A program made the position numbers and the translations under genes. This document shows, in pieces, positions 1 through 7,637 of a stretch of 64,000 nt of DNA. Position 1 is the first letter of the stretch; every line of letters starts with the position of its first letter. The DNA is from Bacillota bacterium (lineage in GTDB: Bacteria > Bacillota > Clostridia > Acetivibrionales > DSM-27016), in the NCBI GenBank assembly GCA_023390115.1, contig JAEWDM010000005.1:58102-122101 (forward strand), written 5' to 3'. The notes beneath the pieces are model-generated. The model saw only the letters and a program-made list of their open reading frames with translations. It did not search any database and was not told where the DNA came from.

Positions 1-145
1 CATTGTGCTTGAGCAGGTGGAGACGCCGGAATATGTCACGGTTTCCGTCAATGACGAGTTTGTTCAGAGAGGAACCTTTGCCGAAACTACTCTGAAAGAC
101 GGCGATAACGTGGAGTTTCTCTACTTTATGGGAGGAGGGTGCTGA
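1..145 (+). CDS. ThiS/MoaD-like sulfur carrier protein, C-terminal part (5' end outside window)
   Basis: Forty-seven codons of an open frame run from the window edge to the TGA at 143-145. The translated tail has the beta-grasp pattern of small sulfur carriers (LKDGDNVEFLYF followed by a glycine-rich end) and finishes MGGGC. ThiS-family carriers are adenylated and thiocarboxylated on a terminal Gly-Gly, so the extra residue or residues after the glycines would have to be removed first. The next two genes encode the activating enzyme and a JAMM protease, exactly the partners needed. Stop and next start overlap (TGATG). By analogy with the HcyS/HcyF/HcyD system of Wolinella and QbsE/QbsD of Pseudomonas it probably donates sulfur to an amino acid or metabolite rather than to thiazole; this is inference. 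Confidence 0.75.
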   Translation, partial: IVLEQVETPEYVTVSVNDEFVQRGTFAETTLKDGDNVEFLYFMGGGC

Positions 146-963
146 TGGCTTTTACAAATGAGCAATTAGAGCGGTATTCCCGGCACATCATCCTTTCCGA
201 GGTTGGCGCAAAGGGACAAAAGAAATTGTTGAACGCCAAAGTGCTGATTATCGGTGCCGGGGGCTTGGGCGCTCCCGCAGCGCTCTACCTTGCGGCCGCC
301 GGTGTGGGCACAATCGGGATTGCCGATGCCGATGAGGTGGATTTATCCAACTTGCAGCGCCAGGTGATTCACACCACGCCGGATATTGGCAAAGCTAAGG
401 TGCAATCGGCAAAAGAGACCATGGAGGCCATCAACCCCGATATCGCGGTTAAGACATATCGCATATTTGTCGACGCAAGCAATATCATGGGTTTAATTGC
501 CGACTATGACTTTATTATTGACGGAACCGATAATTTCCCTGCCAAGTTCCTAATCAACGACGCCTGTGTGCTGGCGAAAAAGCCTTTCTCCCATGCGGGA
601 ATCATACGGTTTAAAGGGCAGCTCATGACATTTGTGCCAGGAGAAGGGGCTTGCTATCGCTGCGTGTTCAAAGCGCCACCGCCTCCGGATGCCGTACCAA
701 CCTGCAAGCAAGCGGGCGTAATCGGAGCGATGGGCGGTGTCATCGGCAGCTTACAGGCCATGGAGGCCGTTAAGTACATCATCGGAAAAGGAGAGCTTCT
801 AACCGGTTACCTGATGACCTACGATGCCCTCAAAATGAATTTTCATAAGATCAAGCTGCCTGTTGACAAAGAGTGCGCCATATGCGGTGAAAATCCGTCC
901 ATACTTGCGCCTTTTGACTATGAACAGGCCGAGTGCGATTTAAAGAAGCAAGGAGCGGTGTGA
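145..963 (+). CDS. ThiF/MoeB/HesA-family adenylyltransferase (E1-like) for the sulfur carrier
   Basis: A 272-residue E1-like enzyme that would adenylate the C-terminus of the preceding ThiS-like protein. The nucleotide-binding motif GAGGLGAP lies at residues 37-44, followed by the conserved DADEVDLSNLQRQ segment. The VPTCKQAGVIG stretch carries the conserved Cys, and the CYRC and CAIC pairs would bind structural zinc. Length is normal for ThiF/MoeB. The ATG at 145 is preferred over the GTG at 139 because it follows GGAGGAGGG directly and overlaps the carrier stop. It belongs to a tightly coupled operon of carrier, E1, JAMM protease and flavoprotein. Family is certain; whether it serves cysteine, homocysteine or another sulfur product is not visible. 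Confidence 0.9.
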   Translation: MAFTNEQLERYSRHIILSEVGAKGQKKLLNAKVLIIGAGGLGAPAALYLAAAGVGTIGIADADEVDLSNLQRQVIHTTPDIGKAKVQSAKETMEAINPDIAVKTYRIFVDASNIMGLIADYDFIIDGTDNFPAKFLINDACVLAKKPFSHAGIIRFKGQLMTFVPGEGACYRCVFKAPPPPDAVPTCKQAGVIGAMGGVIGSLQAMEAVKYIIGKGELLTGYLMTYDALKMNFHKIKLPVDKECAICGENPSILAPFDYEQAECDLKKQGAV

Positions 964-1373
964 TGCGGATAAAAATAAATCAATCCGATTTTGAATTAAT
1001 CGTCAAGCATGCCAAAGCAGAACTTCCCAATGAAGCCTGTGGACTGATCGCTGGAAAAACTGAAGACAATACTGCGGTTATCCAAAAAGTGTATTTGCTC
1101 ACCAACCCCGATCAAAGCCCCGAACATTTTTCCATTGACCCTGCCGAGCAGTTGAAGGCAATCAAGAATATGCGTGCAAGCGGGCTTGTGCCGCTGGGAA
1201 ACTTTCACTCCCATCCCTCTTCCCCGTCGCGGCCTTCACAGGAGGATATCCGGTTGGCGCATGATCCCAAAGCAAGCTATCTGATCCTTTCTCTGGCAGG
1301 GGAAGCGCCCGTTCTGAAAGCATTTGAGATTGTGGACGGTGTGGCCACGCAGCGGGTTTTAGAGATTATATGA
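963..1373 (+). CDS. JAMM/Mov34 (MPN+) metalloprotease, probable sulfur-carrier processing protease
   Basis: A 136-residue single-domain JAMM protease. The zinc signature H-x-H-x7-S-x2-D is complete (H82, H84, S92, D95, reading FHSHPSSPSRPSQED) and the upstream catalytic Glu is in NEACGLIAG. The ATG at 963 overlaps the E1 stop (TGATG). Bacterial single-domain JAMM proteins next to ThiS/ThiF pairs (QbsD, HcyD, Mec+) clip residues that follow the carrier Gly-Gly or release amino acids from the carrier. The carrier here ends GGGC, which makes the uncapping role likely. Its own stop overlaps the start of the flavoprotein gene by four bases. Confidence 0.88.
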   Translation: MRIKINQSDFELIVKHAKAELPNEACGLIAGKTEDNTAVIQKVYLLTNPDQSPEHFSIDPAEQLKAIKNMRASGLVPLGNFHSHPSSPSRPSQEDIRLAHDPKASYLILSLAGEAPVLKAFEIVDGVATQRVLEII

Positions 1374-2236
1374 AAGTTGATTGCATCATAATAGGAGGCG
1401 GCCCGGCTGGAGTGAGCGCCGGGATTTATACCGCAAGAGCGGGTCTATCCACATTGATTATCGCCAAAGATAATGGGGCGCTGGCCAAAGCCGAAAAAAT
1501 CGGGAATTTTTACGGCTTCCCGGAGATGATTGACGCCGCCGATCTGCTTCGCCGGGGGAGACAACAGGCGGAACAGCTCGGAGCCGGTTTTCTTGTGGAT
1601 GAAGTTTTTGGGATTGGGGAAAAAGAAGATGGCTTTACGGTTGAATGTGCGGGTGGCATTTTCGGCGCAACAGCCGTGGTCTTTGCCACAGGCAAACAGC
1701 GTAACAAACCGCGCATTCCCGGCTTAGATGAGTTCGAAGGGCGGGGCGTTAGCTACTGCGCGGTCTGCGACGGCGCTTTTTACAAGAATAAACGCATCGC
1801 TGTACTGGGTGGCGGAAGTTATGCGCTTCATGAGGCGGCGATGCTGAGCGTCTACTCGCTTCAACTGATCGTGCTGACCAACGGAGGAGCCTTAATTGCT
1901 GATGCGCCGTATTCAACTGACACGCGAAAAATCCAAAAGATTTATGGTGAGAAGCGATTGACCGGCATCTGCTTTGAGGATGGAGAAGAACTGCCGATAG
2001 ACGCGCTGTTTGTCGCGTCGGGAACGGCAAGTACGGCGGATTTTGCCAAACGGCTTGGTATTGACGAGGAACGCGGCTCTATCAAGGTTAGCCGCTCCGG
2101 CACGACCAATGTTACCGGTCTGTTTGCCGCCGGGGACTGTACCGGCGGACTGCTGCAAATTGCCAAAGCGGTAGGAGAAGGCGCCGTTGCGGGAGAATCC
2201 GCTGTAGAATATATAAAGGAGTTAAAGCCCGCATGA
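1370..2236 (+). CDS. Thioredoxin-reductase-like FAD/NAD(P)H oxidoreductase
   Basis: A 288-residue flavoprotein with an N-terminal FAD motif (IIGGGPAGVSAG), the redox-active pair C130-A-V-C133 in SYCAVCDGAFY, an NAD(P)H-binding LGGGSYALHEA segment and a C-terminal FAD motif (GLFAAGDCTGG). It is a little shorter than standard TrxB (about 305-320) and the second nucleotide-binding loop is LGGGSYALHE instead of the usual GGGDSAMEE, so it may not be the housekeeping thioredoxin reductase. Translational coupling to the JAMM gene points to a role in the same sulfur pathway, for instance supplying electrons for thiol release; that is inference. Confidence 0.8.
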   Translation: MKVDCIIIGGGPAGVSAGIYTARAGLSTLIIAKDNGALAKAEKIGNFYGFPEMIDAADLLRRGRQQAEQLGAGFLVDEVFGIGEKEDGFTVECAGGIFGATAVVFATGKQRNKPRIPGLDEFEGRGVSYCAVCDGAFYKNKRIAVLGGGSYALHEAAMLSVYSLQLIVLTNGGALIADAPYSTDTRKIQKIYGEKRLTGICFEDGEELPIDALFVASGTASTADFAKRLGIDEERGSIKVSRSGTTNVTGLFAAGDCTGGLLQIAKAVGEGAVAGESAVEYIKELKPA

Positions 2237-2249
2237 AGGAGTGATTTAC

Positions 2250-2957
2250 ATGGCGAAGGCTCTTGTTACAGGCGGTAATAAAGGTATCGGCCTTTTCATC
2301 ACAAAAAGCTTTTTACAGGCGGGAGACAGCGTGGTGGTTGTGGCTCGTGATTTTACGGAATTTCCGCTGTCCGGCACTCAAAATGTAACAACGATTTCGT
2401 ATGATTTGTCGAATATCAATGGCATTCCAGCGTTGATCAAACAAATTGGTGATATTGATGTTCTTATAAATAATGCGGGTATTGTCAGCAATTTAGATGC
2501 CGGCAGCTATACTGAAGAGATGCGCGAGCATATGGTGAATGTCAATCTGGCCGCACCTGTTGCTTTGATAACTGGATATGCGCCCAGATTTATCAAAAAA
2601 GGGGGCGGACGCATCGTGAATATCGCTTCGCAAGCCGGTGTGTTTGGCCACTATGACATTTGGTACGGTGCAACCAAGGCGGCGCTGATTAACGCGACAA
2701 AAAGCTTTTCCGCTAAATACGGCAGTCAAGGCATTGTTATAAACGCAGTGTCACCCGGGCCGGTGGATGTGGACGTAATTCGAAGCGTATCCAATCCTGA
2801 GCGCTATGAGAGAGTAAAAAACCGTACTATCTTGAAGCGGTATGCCCATCCGCAGGAAATTGCGGATGTAGTGATGTGGTTAGCCAAAGAAAGCCCGGAA
2901 TATATCAACGGAAACAATCATTTGCTCAACAATCTGACGCAGTCACTGGATACCTGA
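2250..2957 (+). CDS. Short-chain dehydrogenase/reductase (SDR), FabG-like
   Basis: A 235-residue classical SDR. The cofactor motif GGNKGIG lies near the N-terminus, NNAG follows in the middle, and the catalytic Ser and Tyr-Lys are in IASQAGV and WYGATKAA. The ATG at 2250 follows AAGGAG at 2236-2241 and lies 13 bp after the flavoprotein stop, so it is probably the last gene of the sulfur operon. The substrate cannot be read from sequence. The C-terminus (NNHLLNN) differs from FabG, and the frame stays coding-like beyond the stop, which suggests nearby gene decay (next entry). Confidence 0.8.
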   Translation: MAKALVTGGNKGIGLFITKSFLQAGDSVVVVARDFTEFPLSGTQNVTTISYDLSNINGIPALIKQIGDIDVLINNAGIVSNLDAGSYTEEMREHMVNVNLAAPVALITGYAPRFIKKGGGRIVNIASQAGVFGHYDIWYGATKAALINATKSFSAKYGSQGIVINAVSPGPVDVDVIRSVSNPERYERVKNRTILKRYAHPQEIADVVMWLAKESPEYINGNNHLLNNLTQSLDT

Positions 2958-3268
2958 AAGTATAAGAGTGCGCTTTTGTCACTGGAAGCTGCCGGAATTG
3001 ATGAAGAAGCTTACCTGTTCCACAGGTTTATATAGATCAATTATCTGACCGTTTTAGTCTGCAACCGCCGCATGTCCCGGAAGACTGTGAAAGTTTTGGT
3101 TTCTTCCCCCAGGATGGGGAGCCAAAGGCTCTTCAAAACAAAAGTTTTGAGGGGCTTTTGACTGTCAGGAGAGTAGGTACAAAATTTTACAGGACTTATA
3201 ACAATAGGACAGTATCGTATACTATCTCCGCCTTATTGCAGGCTATTAAAAATGAATACCCTGTGTAA
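2958..3268 (+). pseudogene. Probable decayed gene remnant after the SDR gene
   Basis: This stretch has no intact gene but reads like broken coding sequence. In the SDR frame, immediately after its stop, it reads KYKSALLSLEAAGIDEEAYL. A one-frame shift near 3015 continues as PVPQVYIDQLSDRFSLQ, PPHVPEDCESFGFFPQDGEP and onward for about 85 codons, ending SALLQAIKNEYPV at the TAA at 3266-3268. There is no start codon or ribosome binding site. I do not recognise the family. The remaining 3269-3456 is AT-rich and shows only the GGAG ribosome binding site of the ABC transporter gene. Confidence 0.45.
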
Positions 3269-3456
3269 TCTACAAATTATAATAAAATATGGAATAATAA
3301 TACAACAAAAATCTTGAATAGTGATTTTAAAATGTGTACAATATTGATAGATAATTACCGGACAAATAAAATATGATTGTTTTCTATATATTCGTTATTA
3401 TTGAATTGCTTATTTGATTATGATTTAAATATTTCATTTCTACAGGAGAGCTTATT

Positions 3457-5298
3457 ATGCTTAATATATTTAAAAAAAATAAAGTCTGCGAATATGTGGA
3501 CAAGCTTATAAAGAGCTTGAGCTTATGCTTTTCTCTGGCATGGAGGGCTTCTAAGGGCATATTTTGCATAAGAATTGTGATTGAGGTTGTTACTGCTGTG
3601 CTGCCTTTTATAAGCATGTTTATCTCAAAAAAAATAATTGATTTTTTTGTGGCCTCCGCGCTTAACAGGGATTTTAACAAAAATGCCTTATATTATTTCT
3701 GTATACTGATTCTGGGACTGCTTCTTATAAATATTTCGCAGAAGGCTGTAGGCATGGCTAAGGACTATTTCGGTACGATACACAAGGATATTATAAACAA
3801 GCTGATTAACCGGAAGATAGCCGAAAAGGCGACAGCGGTTGATCTGTCCTTTTTTGATTCGACTTTTTTTTATAACGAGTTAAATAACGTAAGGATGGAT
3901 TCATATGCTCTTGAAGCAATGACGTGGTATGCAATTGACTTAATCCGCCTTTCCATTCAATTCATAATGGCGTCTGCCATTTTAATAAGCTTGACCCCGC
4001 TGATATCTGTAGCATTGATTGTGGCCTCCATTCCTGTGCTGGTAGCGGAAAACATATATAAAATGAATTTATACGGGTTTCAATTGTATACCTCGAAGGA
4101 TAGACGCAAAATGGATTATCTGATAAGTATTCTAACAGGAAGAATGTTTGCAAAGGATGTAAGGCTTTTTAATATAAAGGATGAAATGCTGAACCGGTAC
4201 GAAAAAATATGGAATAACTGGTTTAAGGAAAAAAGGGGCATGGCGGCTAAACAAAGCATCCGTCAGACTTTTTTATCTATAATCCCTCAAATTTGCATAG
4301 GCTGTGCACTTGTTTATATAGGATATAATATTTTGCAGGGCAGGCTTACGGTGGGTGACTACAGCCTTTACAGCGGTTCGATAGGCCAGCTGGACGGCTG
4401 CATTATGTCTTTGGTTACACTTCTGGCGCAAATACATGATAATAATATGAGGATAACTAATTTTAACAGATTTCTTGAATGGAAAAGCCTTCTGGCTCCA
4501 TGCGGAAGCATTATGCCTCCATCGGATTTCACTATAGAGTTTAAGGACGTGTCCTTCAAATATCCCGGAAGCGATAAATATGTGCTGGAGAACGTGAATT
4601 TTTGCATAGGCAGTAAGGAAAAGATTGCACTGGTCGGAAGGAACGGTGCCGGCAAATCGACAATAGTTAAGCTGATTCTCCGGTACTATGACCCGACTGA
4701 GGGAAAAATACTTATAAATGGAACAGAAATTAAGGAATTTGATATAGACGCCTACAGAAAAAAGTTTACGGTGATGTTTCAGGATTATGCAAATTACGCC
4801 TTTACTGTAAGAGAAAATATCACTATTGCGGATATGGAAAGCAAGGATAACCTTTCCAAAATTGAAGACGCGTGTATAAAGAGTGAAGCAGCAGGTGTTG
4901 TGGATAAATTGGGGGCAGGGCTGGACACATACCTGACAGGTATGTTTGAAGAGGATGGAAGGGAGCTGTCGGGCGGGGAATGGCAAAAAATCGGATTGGC
5001 ACGTACCTTTTTCAGAGAGGGAGAAATGATTATTCTGGACGAGCCTTCAGCCGCGCTGGACGCTGAAGCGGAGCATAATGTATTTATGAAATTTGCAGAG
5101 CTTTGCAAGGGAAAGGGATCTGTATTTATCTCGCACAGGCTGGCCAATATAGCTACGGCAGATAAGATAATTGTTCTCGATAAGACGGGAGTGGCAGAAA
5201 TCGGCACACATACCGGGCTTATGGAGAAGGAGGGACATTATGCTTATCTGTTCAACCTTCAAGCGGATAAATATAAGACGGGCTCAAATAATCAATAA
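3457..5298 (+). CDS. ABC exporter, fused membrane and ATPase domains
   Basis: A 613-residue half-transporter with six predicted membrane helices in about residues 20-330 and a C-terminal ATPase. The ATPase shows Walker A (GRNGAGKST, about residue 393), Q-loop (VMFQDYANYAF), signature LSGGEWQ, Walker B (MIILDEP) and the switch His (ISHRLANI). It would act as a homodimer and export a peptide, lipid or drug. No peptidase domain is present. It stands alone with no obvious cargo gene; the nearest downstream gene is a MazG-like enzyme. The ATG at 3457 follows AGGAGA at a good distance. Confidence 0.85.
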   Translation: MLNIFKKNKVCEYVDKLIKSLSLCFSLAWRASKGIFCIRIVIEVVTAVLPFISMFISKKIIDFFVASALNRDFNKNALYYFCILILGLLLINISQKAVGMAKDYFGTIHKDIINKLINRKIAEKATAVDLSFFDSTFFYNELNNVRMDSYALEAMTWYAIDLIRLSIQFIMASAILISLTPLISVALIVASIPVLVAENIYKMNLYGFQLYTSKDRRKMDYLISILTGRMFAKDVRLFNIKDEMLNRYEKIWNNWFKEKRGMAAKQSIRQTFLSIIPQICIGCALVYIGYNILQGRLTVGDYSLYSGSIGQLDGCIMSLVTLLAQIHDNNMRITNFNRFLEWKSLLAPCGSIMPPSDFTIEFKDVSFKYPGSDKYVLENVNFCIGSKEKIALVGRNGAGKSTIVKLILRYYDPTEGKILINGTEIKEFDIDAYRKKFTVMFQDYANYAFTVRENITIADMESKDNLSKIEDACIKSEAAGVVDKLGAGLDTYLTGMFEEDGRELSGGEWQKIGLARTFFREGEMIILDEPSAALDAEAEHNVFMKFAELCKGKGSVFISHRLANIATADKIIVLDKTGVAEIGTHTGLMEKEGHYAYLFNLQADKYKTGSNNQ

Positions 5299-5398
5299 AT
5301 AAAATGATGACATAATGCTGATTTTTATATATAATTTATTTAAGGATTAGGTTGTATATAGCTGAAAAGTGAAAAATTATTTAATCGGGAGTCGAAAA

Positions 5399-5797
5399 AT
5401 GAGCTTAAATGACACTTGGATAAAGGTGAGAGAGTTTCACGGGAAATTTGGACATCCTGTCTCCGAGAAGCCGGTGATGCTGAATGAGGACAGGGTGGAA
5501 AAGAGATATGACTGGATGCTTGAGGAAATAAATGAGTTTAAGGAATCGGATAATATTTATGATCAGGCTGATGCAATGATTGATTTGATTTATTTTGCAG
5601 TAGGCACGATGGTTGAGATGGGAGTTAAGCCGCAAAATGTGTTCGATATTGTTCACAATGCAAACATGAGAAAGCTGTGGCCTGACGGTAAGCCTCACTA
5701 TAACGGGCAGGGAAAGACAATTAAGCCCGAAGGCTGGGAGGATCCGTATAATGACATTAAGAAGGAAATAGATTATCAAAGCAAAAAAATTCCTTAA
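5399..5797 (+). CDS. MazG/HisE-like NTP pyrophosphohydrolase
   Basis: A 132-residue all-alpha protein. The helix pair MLEEINEF and YDQADAMIDLIYFAVG has the acidic metal ligands (EExxE, later ExxD-like DxxD) typical of MazG/phosphoribosyl-ATP-pyrophosphohydrolase fold enzymes, which hydrolyse nucleoside triphosphates to monophosphates and pyrophosphate. The tail (MRKLWPDGKPHYNGQGKTIKPEGWEDP) resembles the substrate-proximal end of phage and bacterial MazG-like proteins. The ATG at 5399 is preferred over the GTG at 5369 because CGGGAG lies at the right distance. No operon partner is visible; a nucleotide house-cleaning role is likely. Confidence 0.7.
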   Translation: MSLNDTWIKVREFHGKFGHPVSEKPVMLNEDRVEKRYDWMLEEINEFKESDNIYDQADAMIDLIYFAVGTMVEMGVKPQNVFDIVHNANMRKLWPDGKPHYNGQGKTIKPEGWEDPYNDIKKEIDYQSKKIP

Positions 5798-5927
5798 GGG
5801 CGTAAAAAATAGGCGAGCCTGTGTGCGGGCGGCGGGCGCTGTATTCTAAGATGCTTATCCAAAATATATGGCGCATAATATAGTGCATATATACATAATA
5901 TATAGCATAAATTATAGGAGTCAAAAT

Positions 5928-6443
5928 ATGAAAATTTTTAAGTGGGTATATTTAAAAAATTTTTTTGTTAATATTGTTGTTTTTTTCTTTATGTCTATTG
6001 TTATAACATATATATGTGAAAAAATTCCTAAAGAGATGTATAGCTATAAAAATTGGCTTTTGCGTGAAAGAAAGTGGGAAAAAAGAGGTGTGATTTATCA
6101 GCGGCTGCTGAAGGTAAAGAGCTGGAAGAAATATTTGATTGAGTTGAATGACTTTATAAAGTCTGTTTTCCCTAAAAAGCATATACCTGAATATTCCAAG
6201 GAATATTTGTCAAGGTATTTGATGGAATGCTGCAAGTCAGAGCTGACACATTGGATGATTATTTTTTCCACCTTTCTATTCTGGGTCTTTAATGACTTTA
6301 ATACGTTTTTTACGATGCTGCTGGTGGCCGTTGCGTTAAATTTGCCATACATCATAATCCAGAGATACAACCGGCCCCGAATACTGCAAATTATAAAGCA
6401 CATGGATAATGTGACTCAATTTTGTGCCGTGAACGAGAGGTAA
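5928..6443 (+). CDS. CrtO-like (glycosyl-4,4'-diaponeurosporenoate acyltransferase family) membrane protein
   Basis: A 171-residue protein with an N-terminal hydrophobic segment (about residues 10-28) and a hydrophobic hairpin near residues 110-145. The middle reads KWEKRGVIYQRLLKVKSWKK, then ELTHW, and the C-terminus has NLPYIIIQRYNRPR. As I recall, this is the pattern of the CrtO acyltransferase family, small membrane proteins that acylate glycosylated carotenoids in staphylococci. No carotenoid genes are present here, so the acceptor could be another glycolipid. The ATG at 5928 follows TAGGAG; an upstream in-frame start at 5868 lacks a ribosome binding site. It faces a lipid glycosyltransferase gene on the other strand. 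Upstream, 5810-5846 is a GC-rich patch without gene structure. Confidence 0.6.
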   Translation: MKIFKWVYLKNFFVNIVVFFFMSIVITYICEKIPKEMYSYKNWLLRERKWEKRGVIYQRLLKVKSWKKYLIELNDFIKSVFPKKHIPEYSKEYLSRYLMECCKSELTHWMIIFSTFLFWVFNDFNTFFTMLLVAVALNLPYIIIQRYNRPRILQIIKHMDNVTQFCAVNER

Positions 6444-6470
6444 AAGTACTCGGATATTATTGCTTTTATG

Positions 6471-7589
6471 TTATTCTACTATACTTAGAAAGAATTCGGC
6501 GATATTTTTGGCGGCGCATGTCCTCCTGAAGCTTATCTGGTGTCTGTAAATTTCGTTCAGCCTGCTCCCATTGTTGCAAAGGAGTCCGTTTACGATGTCG
6601 GGAAGTGCATTGATATCCCGGCACACTGCTCCGAGGTTATTGTCTGCCACAAAGTCAGGATTCTTCTCCTCCTGGCCTGTTAATGAACCGGTGACGATGA
6701 CGGGCTTACATAAATTCACAGCTTCCATAAGGACATTGGGGCTTGCACGTATGATAAGAATATCCGAAATTGACATATGGTATTCTACATTTTTAACAAA
6801 GCCATGAATCGTTATTCTGTCCCCAAATTCAGGCAGTAAGGATTTTTCCAGAGAGCTTTTAACCTTTGCATTGTTGCCTGCAAGAATAATAACTCTGCAG
6901 CTAAAGGCACGCAAAAGAACTCCGGATATTTTCTCCACGCTCTTCAAGCCCTGACTTCCGTTCATGATAAGAAATGTCAGTCCTTCCTTGGACGAAATGC
7001 GGCTCAAAGGGCGGGAGTCCTCGGAAGGGTTAAAATGGTTAAACTTGTCTCTTACAGGGAAGCCAAAAACCTTAATTTTTTCATCAGCAATTGAAAGCCT
7101 AAGCAATGTGCTTCTGGAAGCCTCGGTGGGGCACAGTGTGTATGCGCACCTGCGATCGGCCCACAGGTGTGAGATATTATCCAAATCCGCCACCATGGAT
7201 ACAACCGGTGTTTTTATACCCATATCATCAAGCAGATCCATGACAGACCGTACATATCCCGGGTGCACTACTACTATCAGGCCGGGGTTGGTTTTATTAA
7301 TAAGCTCTGTAAATTTCTTTTTTATGCTCTGTACGGAAAAATATTTCACTAATGAAGGAAATATATTACCGAAGCTATAGCATATTTTCCATAATAGCGG
7401 GGTATTGACGGCGACCTTGTTATACAGCCTGCTCATTGTGTATGAGGCCTTCCCTCCAAGCATAAAAGCATCCGCCTCGTGTACTTCCGTAGAGGGGCCA
7501 AGGAGAGCAAGCTGCTCCCGCACAGCCTCTGTAATGCTTATGTGGCCATAGCCGGTGTTATATGACGAAATAAAAAGAATTCCTCCCAT
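6471..7589 (-). CDS. MGDG-synthase/UgtP-like glycosyltransferase (GT28 type)
   Basis: A 372-residue GT-B fold transferase. The N-terminal domain begins ILFISSYNTGYGHISITEAV, the hallmark GxGH of the monogalactosyldiacylglycerol synthase/UgtP family, and the C-terminal nucleotide-sugar half contains LIMNGSQG and ASPNVLMEAVNLCKPVIV. Family members add sugars to diacylglycerol to make membrane glycolipids and lipoteichoic acid anchors. The ATG is preceded by AGGAGA. The gene is next to the YtvI-like gene on the same strand (48 bp gap) and converges on the CrtO-like acyltransferase gene, so the two could modify the same glycolipid. Confidence 0.85.
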   Translation of the reverse strand: MGGILFISSYNTGYGHISITEAVREQLALLGPSTEVHEADAFMLGGKASYTMSRLYNKVAVNTPLLWKICYSFGNIFPSLVKYFSVQSIKKKFTELINKTNPGLIVVVHPGYVRSVMDLLDDMGIKTPVVSMVADLDNISHLWADRRCAYTLCPTEASRSTLLRLSIADEKIKVFGFPVRDKFNHFNPSEDSRPLSRISSKEGLTFLIMNGSQGLKSVEKISGVLLRAFSCRVIILAGNNAKVKSSLEKSLLPEFGDRITIHGFVKNVEYHMSISDILIIRASPNVLMEAVNLCKPVIVTGSLTGQEEKNPDFVADNNLGAVCRDINALPDIVNGLLCNNGSRLNEIYRHQISFRRTCAAKNIAEFFLSIVE

Positions 7590-7637
7590 TGGGTTCTCCT
7601 GCCTTTGAATGTCTTAAGTAATTTAACTAATTGTATA

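Noticed and set aside
4273..4986. 237-codon open frame antisense to the ABC transporter
   Set aside because: It lies wholly within the transporter ATPase and membrane region on the other strand and shows no family pattern.
5810..5846. GC-rich patch as a small RNA gene or terminator
   Set aside because: No stable stem followed by Ts and no conserved RNA pattern could be built.
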